Both the position numbers and the translations under genes were made by a program. Below are positions 17,033 to 26,443 of a DNA stretch of 64,000 nt, piece by piece (position 1 is the first letter of the stretch; every line of letters begins with the position of its first letter). The stretch is from Phytoactinopolyspora alkaliphila (GTDB taxonomy: Bacteria > Actinomycetota > Actinomycetes > Jiangellales > Jiangellaceae). Where the stretch lies: NCBI RefSeq assembly GCF_010550695.1, contig NZ_JAAGOB010000004.1, forward strand, positions 1 to 64,000, in the 5' to 3' direction. Under the pieces are notes generated by a model. That model made no database searches. It saw nothing but the letters and a program-made list of their open reading frames with translations, and had not been told where the DNA came from.

Positions 17033-18713
17033 CACTCTCGGAGTCGACGCTCCCGTCGACGACCGCTATACCATCGGCGTGGACTACGGCACGCTCTCCG
17101 GGCGCGCCGTCGTCGTGCGCGTGTCCGATGGCGCCGAAATGGGCAGCGCGGTGCACGAGTACCGCCATGCCGTCGTGGACCGCACACTGCCTGGCACCGG
17201 TGAGAAACTGCCTCCCGACTGGGCGCTGCAAGTTCCGTCCGACTACGTGGACGTGCTCAAGACCGCCGTTCCACAGGCTGTCGCGGCCGCAGGGATCGAT
17301 CCTGGCCAGGTGGTCGGTATCGGCACCGATTTCACCGCGTGCACGGTATTGCCCGCGCGAGCGGACGGAACACCGCTGTGCGAGCTGCCCGAATATGCCG
17401 ACCGCAAGCACGCCTACGTCAAGCTGTGGAAACACCACGCGGCACAGCCACACGCGGACCGCATCAACAAGGTCGCGGCGGAGCGCGGCGAGAGGTGGCT
17501 CCCGCGGTACGGGGGGCTGATCTCCTCGGAGTGGGAGTTTGCCAAGGCCCTCCAGGTACTCGAAGAGGACCCGGAGATCTACCAGGCGATGGACCGGTGG
17601 CTGGAGGCAGCCGACTGGATCGTCTGGCAGCTCTGCGGCACCTACGTGCGCAACGCGTGCACTGCCGGCTACAAGGGGATCCTGCAAGACGGGTCATATC
17701 CCAGCCAGGAGTACCTCCGCGCGCTGAATCCGGACTTCGCGGGCTTCGTCGCCGAGAAGCTGGAGCACCCCATCGGCCAGCTCGGAGAGCGGGCCGGCGT
17801 CCTCACTGCCCAAGCCGCTGGTTGGACCGGCTTGCGCGAGGGCATCGCGGTCGCCGTGGGTAACGTCGACGCGCACGTGACGGCCCCGGCGGCCAAGGCC
17901 GTGGAGCCGGGCCAGATGGTCGCCATCATGGGTACGTCGACGTGCCACGTCATGAACAGCGACGTCCTGAAAGACGTCCCGGGGATGTGCGGGGTGGTGG
18001 ACGGAGGGATCGTCGCCGGGCTGTGGGGATACGAGGCCGGCCAGAGCGGCGTGGGTGACATCTTCGCGTGGTTCGCCGATACGAGCGTTCCCTCGGAGTA
18101 CACCGCTGAGGCGAAGCGGCGCGGCATCTCCATCCACGACTATCTCACCGAGCTGGCGGCCAGGCAGCGCGTCGGCGAACACGGACTGATCGCCCTCGAC
18201 TGGCACAGTGGCAACCGGTCCGTTCTCGTCAACCACGAGCTCTCCGGCGTGGTGGTCGGGCAGACACTTGGCACGCGACCCGAGGACACCTATCGCGCAC
18301 TCCTCGAATCGACGGCCTTCGGCACCCGCACCATCATCGAGACCTTCCAGACCTCCGGTGTACCGGTCACCGAACTGGTGGTCGCCGGAGGGCTACTCAA
18401 GAACCAGTTCCTGATGCAGCTCTACGCGGACGTGACCGGCCTGCCGCTGAGCACCATCGGCTCCGACCAGGGACCGGCTCTGGGCTCGGCCATCCACGCC
18501 GCGGTCGCGGCCGGTGCGTATTCGGATGTCCGGGAGGCTTCGGCAACCATGGGCAAGATCGAACGCGGCGTCTACGTACCGGATCCCAGCCGATCGAAGG
18601 CATACGACGCGCTGTTCGCGGAGTACATGAGGCTGCATGACCACTTCGGCCGCGGGGGCGACGACGTCATGCGCCGCCTCCGGGAGATCCGACGGCAGGC
18701 GGTGGCGCCGTGA
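17019..18713 (+). CDS. araB: Ribulokinase
   Basis: A 564-aa FGGY-family kinase that phosphorylates L-ribulose to L-ribulose 5-phosphate. The N-terminal YTIGVDYGTLSGRAVVV is the ribulokinase version of the nucleotide-binding start, GTDFTACTVLP follows, and IMGTSTCHVM and VVAGGLLKNQFLMQ are the phosphate and adenosine motifs. GTG 17019 is chosen because a -10 element ends 9 bases upstream; the in-frame GTG at 16998 would place the -10 inside the coding region. araD overlaps its stop by 4 bp. Confidence 0.95.
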   Translation: MNANNTLGVDAPVDDRYTIGVDYGTLSGRAVVVRVSDGAEMGSAVHEYRHAVVDRTLPGTGEKLPPDWALQVPSDYVDVLKTAVPQAVAAAGIDPGQVVGIGTDFTACTVLPARADGTPLCELPEYADRKHAYVKLWKHHAAQPHADRINKVAAERGERWLPRYGGLISSEWEFAKALQVLEEDPEIYQAMDRWLEAADWIVWQLCGTYVRNACTAGYKGILQDGSYPSQEYLRALNPDFAGFVAEKLEHPIGQLGERAGVLTAQAAGWTGLREGIAVAVGNVDAHVTAPAAKAVEPGQMVAIMGTSTCHVMNSDVLKDVPGMCGVVDGGIVAGLWGYEAGQSGVGDIFAWFADTSVPSEYTAEAKRRGISIHDYLTELAARQRVGEHGLIALDWHSGNRSVLVNHELSGVVVGQTLGTRPEDTYRALLESTAFGTRTIIETFQTSGVPVTELVVAGGLLKNQFLMQLYADVTGLPLSTIGSDQGPALGSAIHAAVAAGAYSDVREASATMGKIERGVYVPDPSRSKAYDALFAEYMRLHDHFGRGGDDVMRRLREIRRQAVAP

Positions 18714-19423
18714 ACACGCCAACCGCCACGGAAGCACAGGCTGTCGTCGAACAGGTTCGCCAGGAGGTGTGCGCCCTGCACGCGGAACTGGTGCGCTACG
18801 GGCTTGTGGTCTGGACCGCGGGCAACGTCTCCGGCCGCGTGCCCGGCCAGGACCTGTTTGTGATCAAGCCCAGCGGCGTCGGGTACGACGAACTCACTCC
18901 CGCGTCCATCGTCGTCTGTGACCTCGACGGCAACCTCGTGGACGGTGAGCTGGCACCGTCCAGCGATACCGCCGCGCACGCGTATGTGTACCGGCATCGG
19001 CCCGACGTCGGTGGCGTGGTCCACACCCACTCGACCTACGCGTCGGCCTGGGCGGCGCGCGGGGAGGCGATCCCGTGCGTCCTCACCGCCATGGCCGACG
19101 AGTTCGGCGGCGAGATTCCGGTCGGCCCGTTCGCTCTGATCGGTGACGACTCCATCGGCCGTGGCATCGTGGAGACTCTTGAGGGCCACCGTTCGTCCGC
19201 CGTACTGATGCGCAGCCACGGCGTCTTCAGCATCGGCAAGAACGCGCGGGCGGCGGTGAAGGCCGCCGTCATGTGTGAGGACGTCGCCCGCACCGTGCAC
19301 ATCGCCCGGCAGCTAGGCGATCCGGTCGCCATTCCCCAGTCCGACGTCGACCGGCTCTACGACCGCTACCAGAACGTCTACGGCCAGGGTGACACCGAAC
19401 GTCCACACGGCAGCACAGCATGA
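18710..19423 (+). CDS. araD: L-ribulose-5-phosphate 4-epimerase
   Basis: A 237-aa class II aldolase/epimerase that converts L-ribulose 5-phosphate to D-xylulose 5-phosphate. [20 protein letters not shown] binds the phosphate, and the zinc histidines are in [14 protein letters not shown] and [10 protein letters not shown]. The start overlaps the araB stop (GTGA) and its end overlaps an ATG ahead of araA, which shows translational coupling in the order araB-araD-araA. Confidence 0.95.
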   Translation: MNTPTATEAQAVVEQVRQEVCALHAELVRYGLVVWTAGNVSGRVPGQDLFVIKPSGVGYDELTPASIVVCDLDGNLVDGELAPSSDTAAHAYVYRHRPDVGGVVHTHSTYASAWAARGEAIPCVLTAMADEFGGEIPVGPFALIGDDSIGRGIVETLEGHRSSAVLMRSHGVFSIGKNARAAVKAAVMCEDVARTVHIARQLGDPVAIPQSDVDRLYDRYQNVYGQGDTERPHGSTA

Positions 19424-19434
19424 AGGAGTTCGAG

Positions 19435-20943
19435 ATGAAGCCGGAGCCGGCCCAGCGTGAGGTGTGGTTCCTCACCGGCAGCCAGGGTCTCTATGGGGAG
19501 GACACCCTGCGGCAGGTGGCGAGCCAGTCGCAGGAGGTCGCTCGCGCCCTGGAGAGCACCGGAACGATGCCGGTGCGCGTGGTGTGGAAGCCCGTGCTCA
19601 CCGACTCGGAGGCGATCAGGCGACTGTGCCTGGAAGCCAACTCCTCGGACAGCTGCGTCGGCGTGATCGCCTGGATGCACACGTTCTCCCCTGCCAAGAT
19701 GTGGATCAACGGGCTGTCGGTCTTGGACGTGCCGCTCGCACACCTGCACACCCAGGCCAACGCCAGTCTCCCGTGGTCCGAGCTCGACATGGACTTCATG
19801 AACCTCAACCAGGCCGCGCACGGCGACCGGGAGTTCGGGTACATCCAGACCCGGGTGGGACTAGCTCGCAAGACCGTGGCGGGCCACGTGAGCGATCCCG
19901 CCGTCGCTGCCCGCTTGGCGACCTGGGCCCGGGCGGCACTGGGCCTGGCCGAGATCCGCTCGCTGCGCCTCGCCCGGTTCGGCGACAACATGCGCGACGT
20001 CGCGGTCACCGAAGGCGACAAGGTCGACGCTCAGATCCGATTCGGCGTGTCGGTCAACACGTACGGCGTGAACGACCTCGTCGACGTGGTCGATCAGATT
20101 TCTGATGCCGAGATCGACGCATTGGTTGCGGAGTACGACGACGCCTACGACCTGGTGGCCGATCTGCGCAAGGACGGTGACCGGCACGAGTCGCTGCGCT
20201 ACGCCGCGCGGATCGAGGCCGGCCTCCGGCAGTTTCTCACCGACGGTGGTTTCCGCGCCTTCACCACCAATTTCGAGGACCTGGGCGGGCTGCGGCAGCT
20301 TCCGGGACTCGCCGTCCAGAGGCTGATGGCCGACGGCTACGGGTTCGGCGGCGAAGGCGACTGGAAGACATCCGTGCTCCTGCGGACACTGAAGGCCATG
20401 GCCGTGGGCGTTCCCGGCGGCACGTCGTTCATGGAGGACTACACCTACCACTTCGGCCCTGGGCAGCCGAAGGTTCTCGGCGCCCACATGCTGGAGGTCT
20501 GCCCGAGCATCGCGGCCGGCATGCCGTCCTGCGAGATCCACCCATTGGGCATCGGGAATCGGGAAGACCCGGTCCGGCTCGTCTTCGATGCCCGGCCCGG
20601 CCCGGCCGTGGTCGTCGGGCTCGCGGACGCCGGCGAGCGATTCCGGCTCGTGGCCAACACGATCGACGTCGTAGCCCCGGACGAGCCCCTGCCGAAACTG
20701 CCTGTGGCCCGGGCCGTCTGGACGCCGCACCCCGACCTGCCGACCTCCGCGGAAACCTGGATCACCGCGGGTGCGCCGCATCACACCGTGCTGTCCGCGG
20801 CGGTCGGCGTGGAAGAGCTCACCGACTTCGCAGACATGGTGTCGACGGAGTTGCTCGTCATCGACCAGAACACCACTCAGCGGCAGTTCGTCAACGAGAT
20901 GCGCTGGAACCAGGCGTACTACCGGCTCGCCCAGGGCTTCTGA
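19435..20943 (+). CDS. araA: L-arabinose isomerase
   Basis: A 502-aa isomerase for L-arabinose to L-ribulose, metal-dependent and cytosolic. [45 protein letters not shown] and [15 protein letters not shown] are diagnostic; the last holds catalytic Glu and His. An ATG at 19420 overlaps the araD stop, but it is part of ATGAAGGAG, an ideal ribosome site for the ATG at 19435, so the second start is preferred. It is the last gene of the ara operon, followed by a GC-rich hairpin. Confidence 0.95.
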   Translation: MKPEPAQREVWFLTGSQGLYGEDTLRQVASQSQEVARALESTGTMPVRVVWKPVLTDSEAIRRLCLEANSSDSCVGVIAWMHTFSPAKMWINGLSVLDVPLAHLHTQANASLPWSELDMDFMNLNQAAHGDREFGYIQTRVGLARKTVAGHVSDPAVAARLATWARAALGLAEIRSLRLARFGDNMRDVAVTEGDKVDAQIRFGVSVNTYGVNDLVDVVDQISDAEIDALVAEYDDAYDLVADLRKDGDRHESLRYAARIEAGLRQFLTDGGFRAFTTNFEDLGGLRQLPGLAVQRLMADGYGFGGEGDWKTSVLLRTLKAMAVGVPGGTSFMEDYTYHFGPGQPKVLGAHMLEVCPSIAAGMPSCEIHPLGIGNREDPVRLVFDARPGPAVVVGLADAGERFRLVANTIDVVAPDEPLPKLPVARAVWTPHPDLPTSAETWITAGAPHHTVLSAAVGVEELTDFADMVSTELLVIDQNTTQRQFVNEMRWNQAYYRLAQGF

Positions 20944-20949
20944 CATCGC

Positions 20950-20974
20950 CACCGGGCGAGAGGGCGGCCCGGTG
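20950..20974 (+). terminator. Hairpin after araA
   Basis: CACCGGG (20950-20956) pairs with CCCGGTG (20968-20974) across an 11-base loop, 7 bp after the araA stop. There is no T-tract. The short stem makes this a modest terminator candidate for the arabinose operon. Confidence 0.45.
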
Positions 20975-21078
20975 CCTGAGCTGAGGGGCCGCGAGGAAGG
21001 GCGTGCCGCGCAGTGAGCGGGCACGCGAACCCGCCGACGGCAGGAATTCCGTGGACTCGTCGTCGCCCCTGTCACCGC

Positions 21079-22038
21079 TCACGGTGTCAGCACGACGGTC
21101 CCCGCGTAAGAGAACCCACCGCCGAAGCCAAAGAGAAGCGTGGCGCCACCCGAAGGCAAAGCTCCGGCCGCGTGCAGCTTCGACCAGGCCAGCGGGATGC
21201 TTGCTGCGGATGTGTTCCCCGACTCGCGGACATCGGTCGCGACCACGGCTCCCGTGAGGCCGAGCTGCTCGGCCAGAGGTTCGATGATTCGCAGATTCGC
21301 CTGATGCGGAATGAACACGGCGATGTCTTCGGCCTTCAGGCCCGCGGCGGCGATGGCCTCGCGCGCGTACTGAGCTGCCTCGGTGACTGCCCAGCGGAAC
21401 ACCTTCCGGCCGTCCTGTGCGAACGTCGACGCCGGACGCTCGATCCGAACGGCATCCGCTAAGCCCGGAACGGTACCCCAGATCACCGGCGACACCCCGC
21501 CCGCGTCGCTCGCCGTGAGCACCACCGCGCCGGCGCCGTCGCCGACGAGCACGCTGGTCGAGCGGTCAGCCCAGTCGGTGACATCGGACATCCGCTCCGA
21601 GCCGATCACCACCGCCGTCCGTGCTCGGCCCGTGGTGATCGCCTGCGCAGCGAGCGCAAAGGCGTGCACGAACCCGGAACACGCCGCGTTCACATCGAAA
21701 CCCGCGGCGCCGTCAAGCTCCATTGCCTCGATGACCCGTCCCGCCGTGCTCGGCGAACGGTCGAGGTTCGAGCAGGTCGCGACCACCACCAGGCCGACAC
21801 CGTCCCGGCTGATCCCTGAGTGGCGCAACGCGTCCCGCGCGGCGGCGACCGCCATGTCCACCACGCTCTCGTCACCGGCAAAGCGCCGCGCGACGATCCC
21901 GACACGCTTCCTGATCCACTCGTCATTCGTGTCCACGAACTCTGCCAGATCATCGTTGGTCACGACACGTGTGGGCTGATAATGGCCGAGTCCTGCCACC
22001 CGAACCGGTAGGGCAAGACCCTCATGAGCCGACTTCAC
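21079..22038 (-). CDS. 3-oxoacyl-ACP synthase III family protein (KAS III-like)
   Basis: A 319-aa thiolase-fold condensing enzyme. The FabH triad is complete: Cys120 in NAACSGF, His in IPHQANLRI and Asn in ESGNTSAAS. It would start fatty-acid or polyketide-like chains by joining an acyl-CoA to malonyl-ACP. No other fab gene is nearby, so it may be an accessory or secondary-metabolism copy and not the housekeeping FabH. GTG start; a neighbouring hypothetical gene ends 59 bp upstream on the same strand. Confidence 0.88.
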   Translation of the reverse strand: MKSAHEGLALPVRVAGLGHYQPTRVVTNDDLAEFVDTNDEWIRKRVGIVARRFAGDESVVDMAVAAARDALRHSGISRDGVGLVVVATCSNLDRSPSTAGRVIEAMELDGAAGFDVNAACSGFVHAFALAAQAITTGRARTAVVIGSERMSDVTDWADRSTSVLVGDGAGAVVLTASDAGGVSPVIWGTVPGLADAVRIERPASTFAQDGRKVFRWAVTEAAQYAREAIAAAGLKAEDIAVFIPHQANLRIIEPLAEQLGLTGAVVATDVRESGNTSAASIPLAWSKLHAAGALPSGGATLLFGFGGGFSYAGTVVLTP

Positions 22039-22097
22039 AGAAGTGATTCTCTCTTACGAGATGACTCACGAGGGAGGCAGGCATGAAGGGTGCGCGA

Positions 22098-22499
22098 TCA
22101 GCGGCCCGAGGCGAGAAAGAGCAGTGCGCGACCATACGCTTCCTCGGCGCTCTTCGCCTCGCGGGTGACCTTGCGGCCGTCGATGTCGAGGACGACGGTG
22201 AATCGACCACCGTCATGGACGAGCTCGCCGAAGGCGCCGCCGAGCCGTTCTCGTAGCTGGCTCTCGGTCGGGAGCCAGAGCGCGGCGTCCTTCTCGACGC
22301 TGTCGAGGGCCCACTCGACCGTTCCGTTGAAGCCGATCACACGCCCGGAAGGGAACTCGTGGACATCCGCCACCATGCTGCTGACGACGAAGACCTCGTC
22401 GTCCATGTCGCGGTCCATGATGATGAAGTGGTCGCCTTTGCACGGCTCCCAGCGCAGACCGGCGTCACGAAGCTCTCTGGCCAGTTCGACAGAGATCAT
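22098..22499 (-). CDS. Conserved hypothetical protein
   Basis: About 133 aa, soluble, with no signal peptide. MISVELARELRDAGLRWEP and DHFIIMDRDMDDEVFVVSSM resemble a small actinobacterial family sometimes mislabelled as pilus assembly protein; the true function is unknown. ATG 22499 starts the alignable part, with a longer GTG option at 22526. It lies between the padR gene and the KAS III-like gene on the same strand. Confidence 0.65.
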   Translation of the reverse strand: MISVELARELRDAGLRWEPCKGDHFIIMDRDMDDEVFVVSSMVADVHEFPSGRVIGFNGTVEWALDSVEKDAALWLPTESQLRERLGGAFGELVHDGGRFTVVLDIDGRKVTREAKSAEEAYGRALLFLASGR

Positions 22500-22567
22500 C
22501 CACCCATTGTGCAACGGAGAGTGCACCTGATGCCCGGATCCGCCGGCTGGCAGCGAACTTCCCGCGG

Positions 22568-23179
22568 CTACGCGAACGGGTTGGGAACGCCGTCGGGGAG
22601 CACCTCGACGGAACGTTCACCCTCACCCGCCATCACGTACGCGCCATCCTCGAGCCGCTTGATCAGGCCACGGGTCCACTCGGCGCTGCTGTCGGCGTTG
22701 TGCAGCCACAGCCGCATCACCTCACCGATGTGACCCCACTCCTCGGGTGACGCGTGCGGGGTCCAGTACTCCACGACCTCTTTGCGCCACCCCTCAAGCG
22801 TAGCCAGGCGCTCCCGCAGTAGGCCGATGGCTTCGTCTCGGCGGAGATCGACGATGAAGCCGACGCCGGCGGTCAGCACGTCGATCTTCTGGTCATGACC
22901 CCGCAGTGCTTCGCGCAGCAGTTCCAGGTACTTCGTTTCACCGTCGGGCGTCAGCTCGTACTCGGTGCGAGGCGGCCCGCCCGCGGTGCTCGGCGCGGTC
23001 TCGTGGGCCAGGAGGAGTTCTTCTTTCGCCAGCTGCTTGAGGGCGTGGTAGATGGATCCAGGCTTGGCCGACGACCACTCATGGGCGCCCCAGAACTCCA
23101 GGTCGTTGCGGACCTGGTAGCCGTGCGCCCGTCCGCGCTGGCGGACAGCACCGAGGACGAGCAGTCGCATCACCGACAC
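22568..23179 (-). CDS. PadR-family transcriptional regulator
   Basis: A 203-aa repressor. An N-terminal winged helix (HGYQVRNDL, SIYHALKQLAKEELL, TEYELTPDGETKYLELL) is followed by a C-terminal helical dimerisation domain. It is divergent from a DrrAB-type ABC exporter, and two matching palindromes sit over the exporter promoter. PadR proteins of this kind commonly repress a neighbouring drug exporter until a ligand binds; ligand identity here is unknown. Confidence 0.9.
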   Translation of the reverse strand: MSVMRLLVLGAVRQRGRAHGYQVRNDLEFWGAHEWSSAKPGSIYHALKQLAKEELLLAHETAPSTAGGPPRTEYELTPDGETKYLELLREALRGHDQKIDVLTAGVGFIVDLRRDEAIGLLRERLATLEGWRKEVVEYWTPHASPEEWGHIGEVMRLWLHNADSSAEWTRGLIKRLEDGAYVMAGEGERSVEVLPDGVPNPFA

Positions 23180-23247
23180 TGGGGCCTCCGTTCGCTCGCT
23201 CCGGACCAGCGTATCCGTCGGCTATCGGTCACACCGACACCATCTCA

Positions 23248-23303
23248 TCAAGTTTGACTAGTCGGGAATACGCGGCTACTCTCTAGTGCTGGTCAAATTT
23301 GAC
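23248..23303 (+). promoter_or_regulatory. drrAB promoter with two PadR-type operators
   Basis: TTGACT at 23254-23259 and TACTCT at 23277-23282 form a -35/-10 pair with exact 17-bp spacing. TCAAGTTTGA at 23248-23257 overlaps the -35, and TCAAATTTGA at 23293-23302 (within GTCAAATTTGAC) lies at the start of the transcript. The two dyads are 45 bp apart centre to centre. This suits repression by the adjacent PadR protein. Confidence 0.7.
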
Positions 23304-23318
23304 TACTGGAGGTGTGCG

Positions 23319-24305
23319 GTGCACGTACCGGACGGAACAGCGGCGATCGTCGCCGAAGGACTGACCAAGACCTACGGAGAGAAGGAAGCGCTCAACGGAC
23401 TCGACCTGACCGTCGCGCGCGGAACAGTGCACGGGATTCTCGGTCCCAACGGTGCAGGCAAGACCACCCTGGTTCGCATTCTCGCCACTCTCCTCCGGCC
23501 AACCAGCGGTCACGCTTTCGTGGCCGGTTACGACGTGACGGCCCACGCCGACGAGGTGCGGTACAGAATCGGCCTGCTCGGCCAGCACGCGGCGCTCGAC
23601 GAAGAGCTGAGCGGGCCGCAGAACCTGCACCTGTTCGGCCGCCTCTATCACCTCGGCAGTCGCGGCGCCGCCAGGCGAGCCGACGAACTGCTGGCTCAAT
23701 TCGACCTGGCCGATGTGGGGAAGAAGCCGGTCAAGCAGTACAGCGGTGGCATGCGCCGACGGCTGGACCTTGCCGCAAGCCTGATCATGTCGCCCGAGAT
23801 CCTCTTCCTCGACGAACCCACCTCGGGGTTGGACCCACGCGGGCGAACCGAGGTATGGAACGCCGTTCGCTCGCTCCTCGAAAGCGGCACGACGGTACTC
23901 CTGACCACGCAATACCTCGAGGAGGCCGACCAGCTGGCGGATCGGATCTCAATAGTCGACCAGGGACGGATCATCGCCGACGGAACGGCCGGCCAACTCA
24001 AGTCGCGACTCGGAGCCGACCGGATCGACGTCGTTCTGCACAGCACCGACGACATCGAGCAAGCGACGACGATCATCTGCCGGGCTACCGGCGCGGACGA
24101 GGCGACCCCCGACGCGTACCGCCGGCTGATCAGCGCACCCGTGAAGGATCGAATGTCCGCGCTGTCCGGGGTGGTACGAGCCCTCGAGGACGCGGGCGTG
24201 AAGACGGAGGACATCGCCTTGCGGCGGCCGACCCTTGACGAGGTCTTCATCAGCCTCACCGGCGAGCACCACGGCGACCACAACACGCAGGAGGTCCACG
24301 CATGA
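23319..24305 (+). CDS. DrrA-type ABC transporter ATP-binding protein
   Basis: A 328-aa ATPase of the daunorubicin-resistance family. Walker A is GPNGAGKTT, the signature is [15 protein letters not shown], Walker B is [12 protein letters not shown] and the H-loop region is [16 protein letters not shown]-terminal extension of about 90 residues (typical of DrrA) ends in [17 protein letters not shown] 23319 follows GGAGG by 6 bases. It overlaps the permease gene by 4 bp; together they would export an unidentified hydrophobic compound. Confidence 0.93.
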   Translation: MHVPDGTAAIVAEGLTKTYGEKEALNGLDLTVARGTVHGILGPNGAGKTTLVRILATLLRPTSGHAFVAGYDVTAHADEVRYRIGLLGQHAALDEELSGPQNLHLFGRLYHLGSRGAARRADELLAQFDLADVGKKPVKQYSGGMRRRLDLAASLIMSPEILFLDEPTSGLDPRGRTEVWNAVRSLLESGTTVLLTTQYLEEADQLADRISIVDQGRIIADGTAGQLKSRLGADRIDVVLHSTDDIEQATTIICRATGADEATPDAYRRLISAPVKDRMSALSGVVRALEDAGVKTEDIALRRPTLDEVFISLTGEHHGDHNTQEVHA

Positions 24306-25132
24306 CCACACTTCAGCCCTCGACCTTCATCACCGCCGGAGGTCGGATGAAAAGACTGCTCGCCGATTCCTCCGCGATGACCTGGCGCGGCTTCGCCCAA
24401 TGGGCCCGTACTCCCGGTCAGTTCGCCGTCGGCCTCGCGTTTCCAGTGATGATGCTGGTGATGTTCGCCTACTTCCTGGGCGGCGGCATGGCCGTGGAAG
24501 GCGGCGGGAACTACACCGAGTTCCTGGTGCCTGGCATGTTCGCCCTGACCATGGCGTTCGGACTGGAGGGGACGATGACCTCGATCACCCAGGACATCAA
24601 CAAGGGTGTGCTCGACCGGTTTCGTTCCATGCCGATCGCGCAATCGTCGATGCTCGTCGGGCGAAGCCTGCTCGACATGATCAATTCTGCCGCCAGCTTG
24701 GCGGTCATGGTCGGCGCGGGCCTCCTCATGGGCTGGCGCTGGCACGGAACACTGACCGAGGCGTTGGCAGCACTGGGGCTGCTCCTGCTGCTCCGCTTCG
24801 CCATGCTGTGGGTGGGTATCTACCTCGGACTGGTAGCCGGCAGGTCGGAGCTCGTGCAGGCGGTGCAGATCCTGACCTGGCCGGTGGTGTTCCTCTCCAA
24901 CGCGTTCACCTCGCCGGAGACGATGCCGGCCTGGATGGGCACCATCGCCGAGTGGAATCCCATGTCGGCTACCGCGGGAGCGGTCCGAGAGCTGTTCGCC
25001 AACCCCGGCTGGACCGTGACCGGCTCATGGGTCACCGACAACGTGGTACTCATGGCCGTGGTGTGGCCGATCGCTCTCATGCTGGTCTTCGCGCCGCTGG
25101 CGGTGCGGAAGTTCACGGCGTTGAGCCGGTAG
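24302..25132 (+). CDS. DrrB-type ABC-2 transporter permease
   Basis: A 276-aa ABC-2 membrane protein with six hydrophobic segments from about residue 45 onward. [34 protein letters not shown] and [20 protein letters not shown] are family-typical. ATGA overlap with the ATPase gene indicates coupled translation. It forms the membrane pore of the PadR-controlled exporter. Confidence 0.9.
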   Translation: MTTLQPSTFITAGGRMKRLLADSSAMTWRGFAQWARTPGQFAVGLAFPVMMLVMFAYFLGGGMAVEGGGNYTEFLVPGMFALTMAFGLEGTMTSITQDINKGVLDRFRSMPIAQSSMLVGRSLLDMINSAASLAVMVGAGLLMGWRWHGTLTEALAALGLLLLLRFAMLWVGIYLGLVAGRSELVQAVQILTWPVVFLSNAFTSPETMPAWMGTIAEWNPMSATAGAVRELFANPGWTVTGSWVTDNVVLMAVVWPIALMLVFAPLAVRKFTALSR

Positions 25133-25233
25133 GAGTGCGGAACTCGGGTGCGCCTCTGACGGCCAGGCGTACCCGAGCTTCTGCGATACTGAACATTGGC
25201 CAAATGTCCGCGTCACCAGGGAGAACCGGTCGG

Positions 25234-26256
25234 ATGCCTGTCACGATGCGCGAGGTGGCACAGCGCGCGGGCGTCTCTGTCAAGACCGTCTCCAACGTGG
25301 TCAACGGCTATCCCTACATCCGTGAAGCGACCCGATCACGGGTGATCGAGGCGATCGACGCGCTCGGCTACCAGATGAACATCTCCGCCCGGAGCCTCCG
25401 CGCCAGCCGCACGGGCATCATCGCCCTCGCCGTCCCGGAGCTGCGGATGCCGTACTTCGCCGAACTCTCCGAAGCCGTCATCCGCATCGCCCGGGAGAAC
25501 GATCTCACCGTCCTGATCGAGCAGACCGGCGCGGAGCGGGAGCGGGAACTGGCTCTCCTCTCCAGCGCACGAGGCCATCTGGTCGATGGCGTGATCTTCA
25601 GCCCGCTGGCGCTCGGCGCCGACGACGCGGACCGGCTCAACGTCCCGTTCCCGATGGTCTTACTGGGAGAGCGGATCTTCCGCGGCCCGGTGGACCACGT
25701 GTCGATCGACAATGTCGCGGCTTCCCGGGAGGTCGTCCGGCACCTGATCAGCAACGGGCGAAGGAGGATAGCTCTCATCGGAATGATCTCCCATGAGGGC
25801 GTGGGCACGGCGGCGTTGCGCTTCCAGGGATACCTCGAGGCATTGGCGGAAGCCGGTCTGGCGCCATCACCCGAGCTCGTGCTTCCCGCCGGTCCGTGGA
25901 ACCGGTCGGCCGGCGCTGAGGCGACGAACCGACTGCTCGACTCCGGCGTCGAGTTCGACGCCGTGTTCGGCCTCAACGACACGCTCGCTCTCGGTGCGCT
26001 CCGGGCCCTGCTCAGCCGCGGGATCCGGGTGCCCAACGACGTCGCGGTGGCCGGCTTCGACGACATCGAGGAGACCAGGTTCAGCACGCCGACGTTGACC
26101 ACTGTCGACCCAGGCCGCGATCAGATCGCCAGGACCGCCGTCGAGCTCCTCGTTTCGCGGATGAAAGGGCAGAACGATGAGGTACGGCCACGGGAGATCT
26201 TCGCCGACTACGCGTTGCATCCCCGCCAATCCACGGGCGAGCCCCTGACGGGATGA
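25234..26256 (+). CDS. LacI-family transcriptional regulator
   Basis: A 340-aa regulator with the HTH MREVAQRAGVSVKTVSNVVN, hinge LGYQMNISARSLR and sugar-binding-type domain ending FDDIEETRFSTPTLTTVD. ATG 25234 has GGGAGAA 8 bases ahead; an earlier ATG at 25204 has no ribosome site. It lies directly upstream of the GH51 arabinofuranosidase gene on the same strand, with two palindromes between them, so it probably controls that gene. The ligand is unknown. Confidence 0.88.
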   Translation: MPVTMREVAQRAGVSVKTVSNVVNGYPYIREATRSRVIEAIDALGYQMNISARSLRASRTGIIALAVPELRMPYFAELSEAVIRIARENDLTVLIEQTGAERERELALLSSARGHLVDGVIFSPLALGADDADRLNVPFPMVLLGERIFRGPVDHVSIDNVAASREVVRHLISNGRRRIALIGMISHEGVGTAALRFQGYLEALAEAGLAPSPELVLPAGPWNRSAGAEATNRLLDSGVEFDAVFGLNDTLALGALRALLSRGIRVPNDVAVAGFDDIEETRFSTPTLTTVDPGRDQIARTAVELLVSRMKGQNDEVRPREIFADYALHPRQSTGEPLTG

Positions 26257-26315
26257 AGTGGGACCAGGCGTGCAGAATGTCGGCTCTTGACGGCCGGCAG
26301 CGGTCACGGCATGCT

Positions 26316-26333
26316 TTCTACATCGATGTAGAA
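26316..26333. promoter_or_regulatory. Perfect 18-bp palindrome, candidate LacI operator
   Basis: TTCTACATCGATGTAGAA is its own reverse complement with a central CG, as in LacI/GalR operators. It lies 111 bp upstream of the arabinofuranosidase start. A TTGACG at 26287-26292 could be the -35 of a promoter it overlaps; no good -10 was identified. Confidence 0.55.
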
Positions 26334-26376
26334 CATGTAAACCCCAGCGTCGCGACCGCTGCGTGCAGCTGTTGCG

Positions 26377-26388
26377 TGAGCGCTCACA
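26377..26388. promoter_or_regulatory. Second palindrome, LacI/GalR-type operator
   Basis: GTGAGCGCTCAC is a perfect 12-bp palindrome centred on GCGC, a form common among actinobacterial LacI-family operators. It is 44 bp downstream of the 18-bp palindrome and 55 bp before the arabinofuranosidase start. The two sites differ in sequence, so two regulators may act here. Confidence 0.55.
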
Positions 26389-26443
26389 TCGGTATTGACC
26401 AGGCACCCGACCAAGCCGTCAGCCGGCCAAGCAGGAGATCCTC

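Noticed and set aside
26287-26315. Complete promoter before the arabinofuranosidase gene
   Set aside because: A TTGACG is present but no acceptable -10 was found at 16-18 bp spacing.
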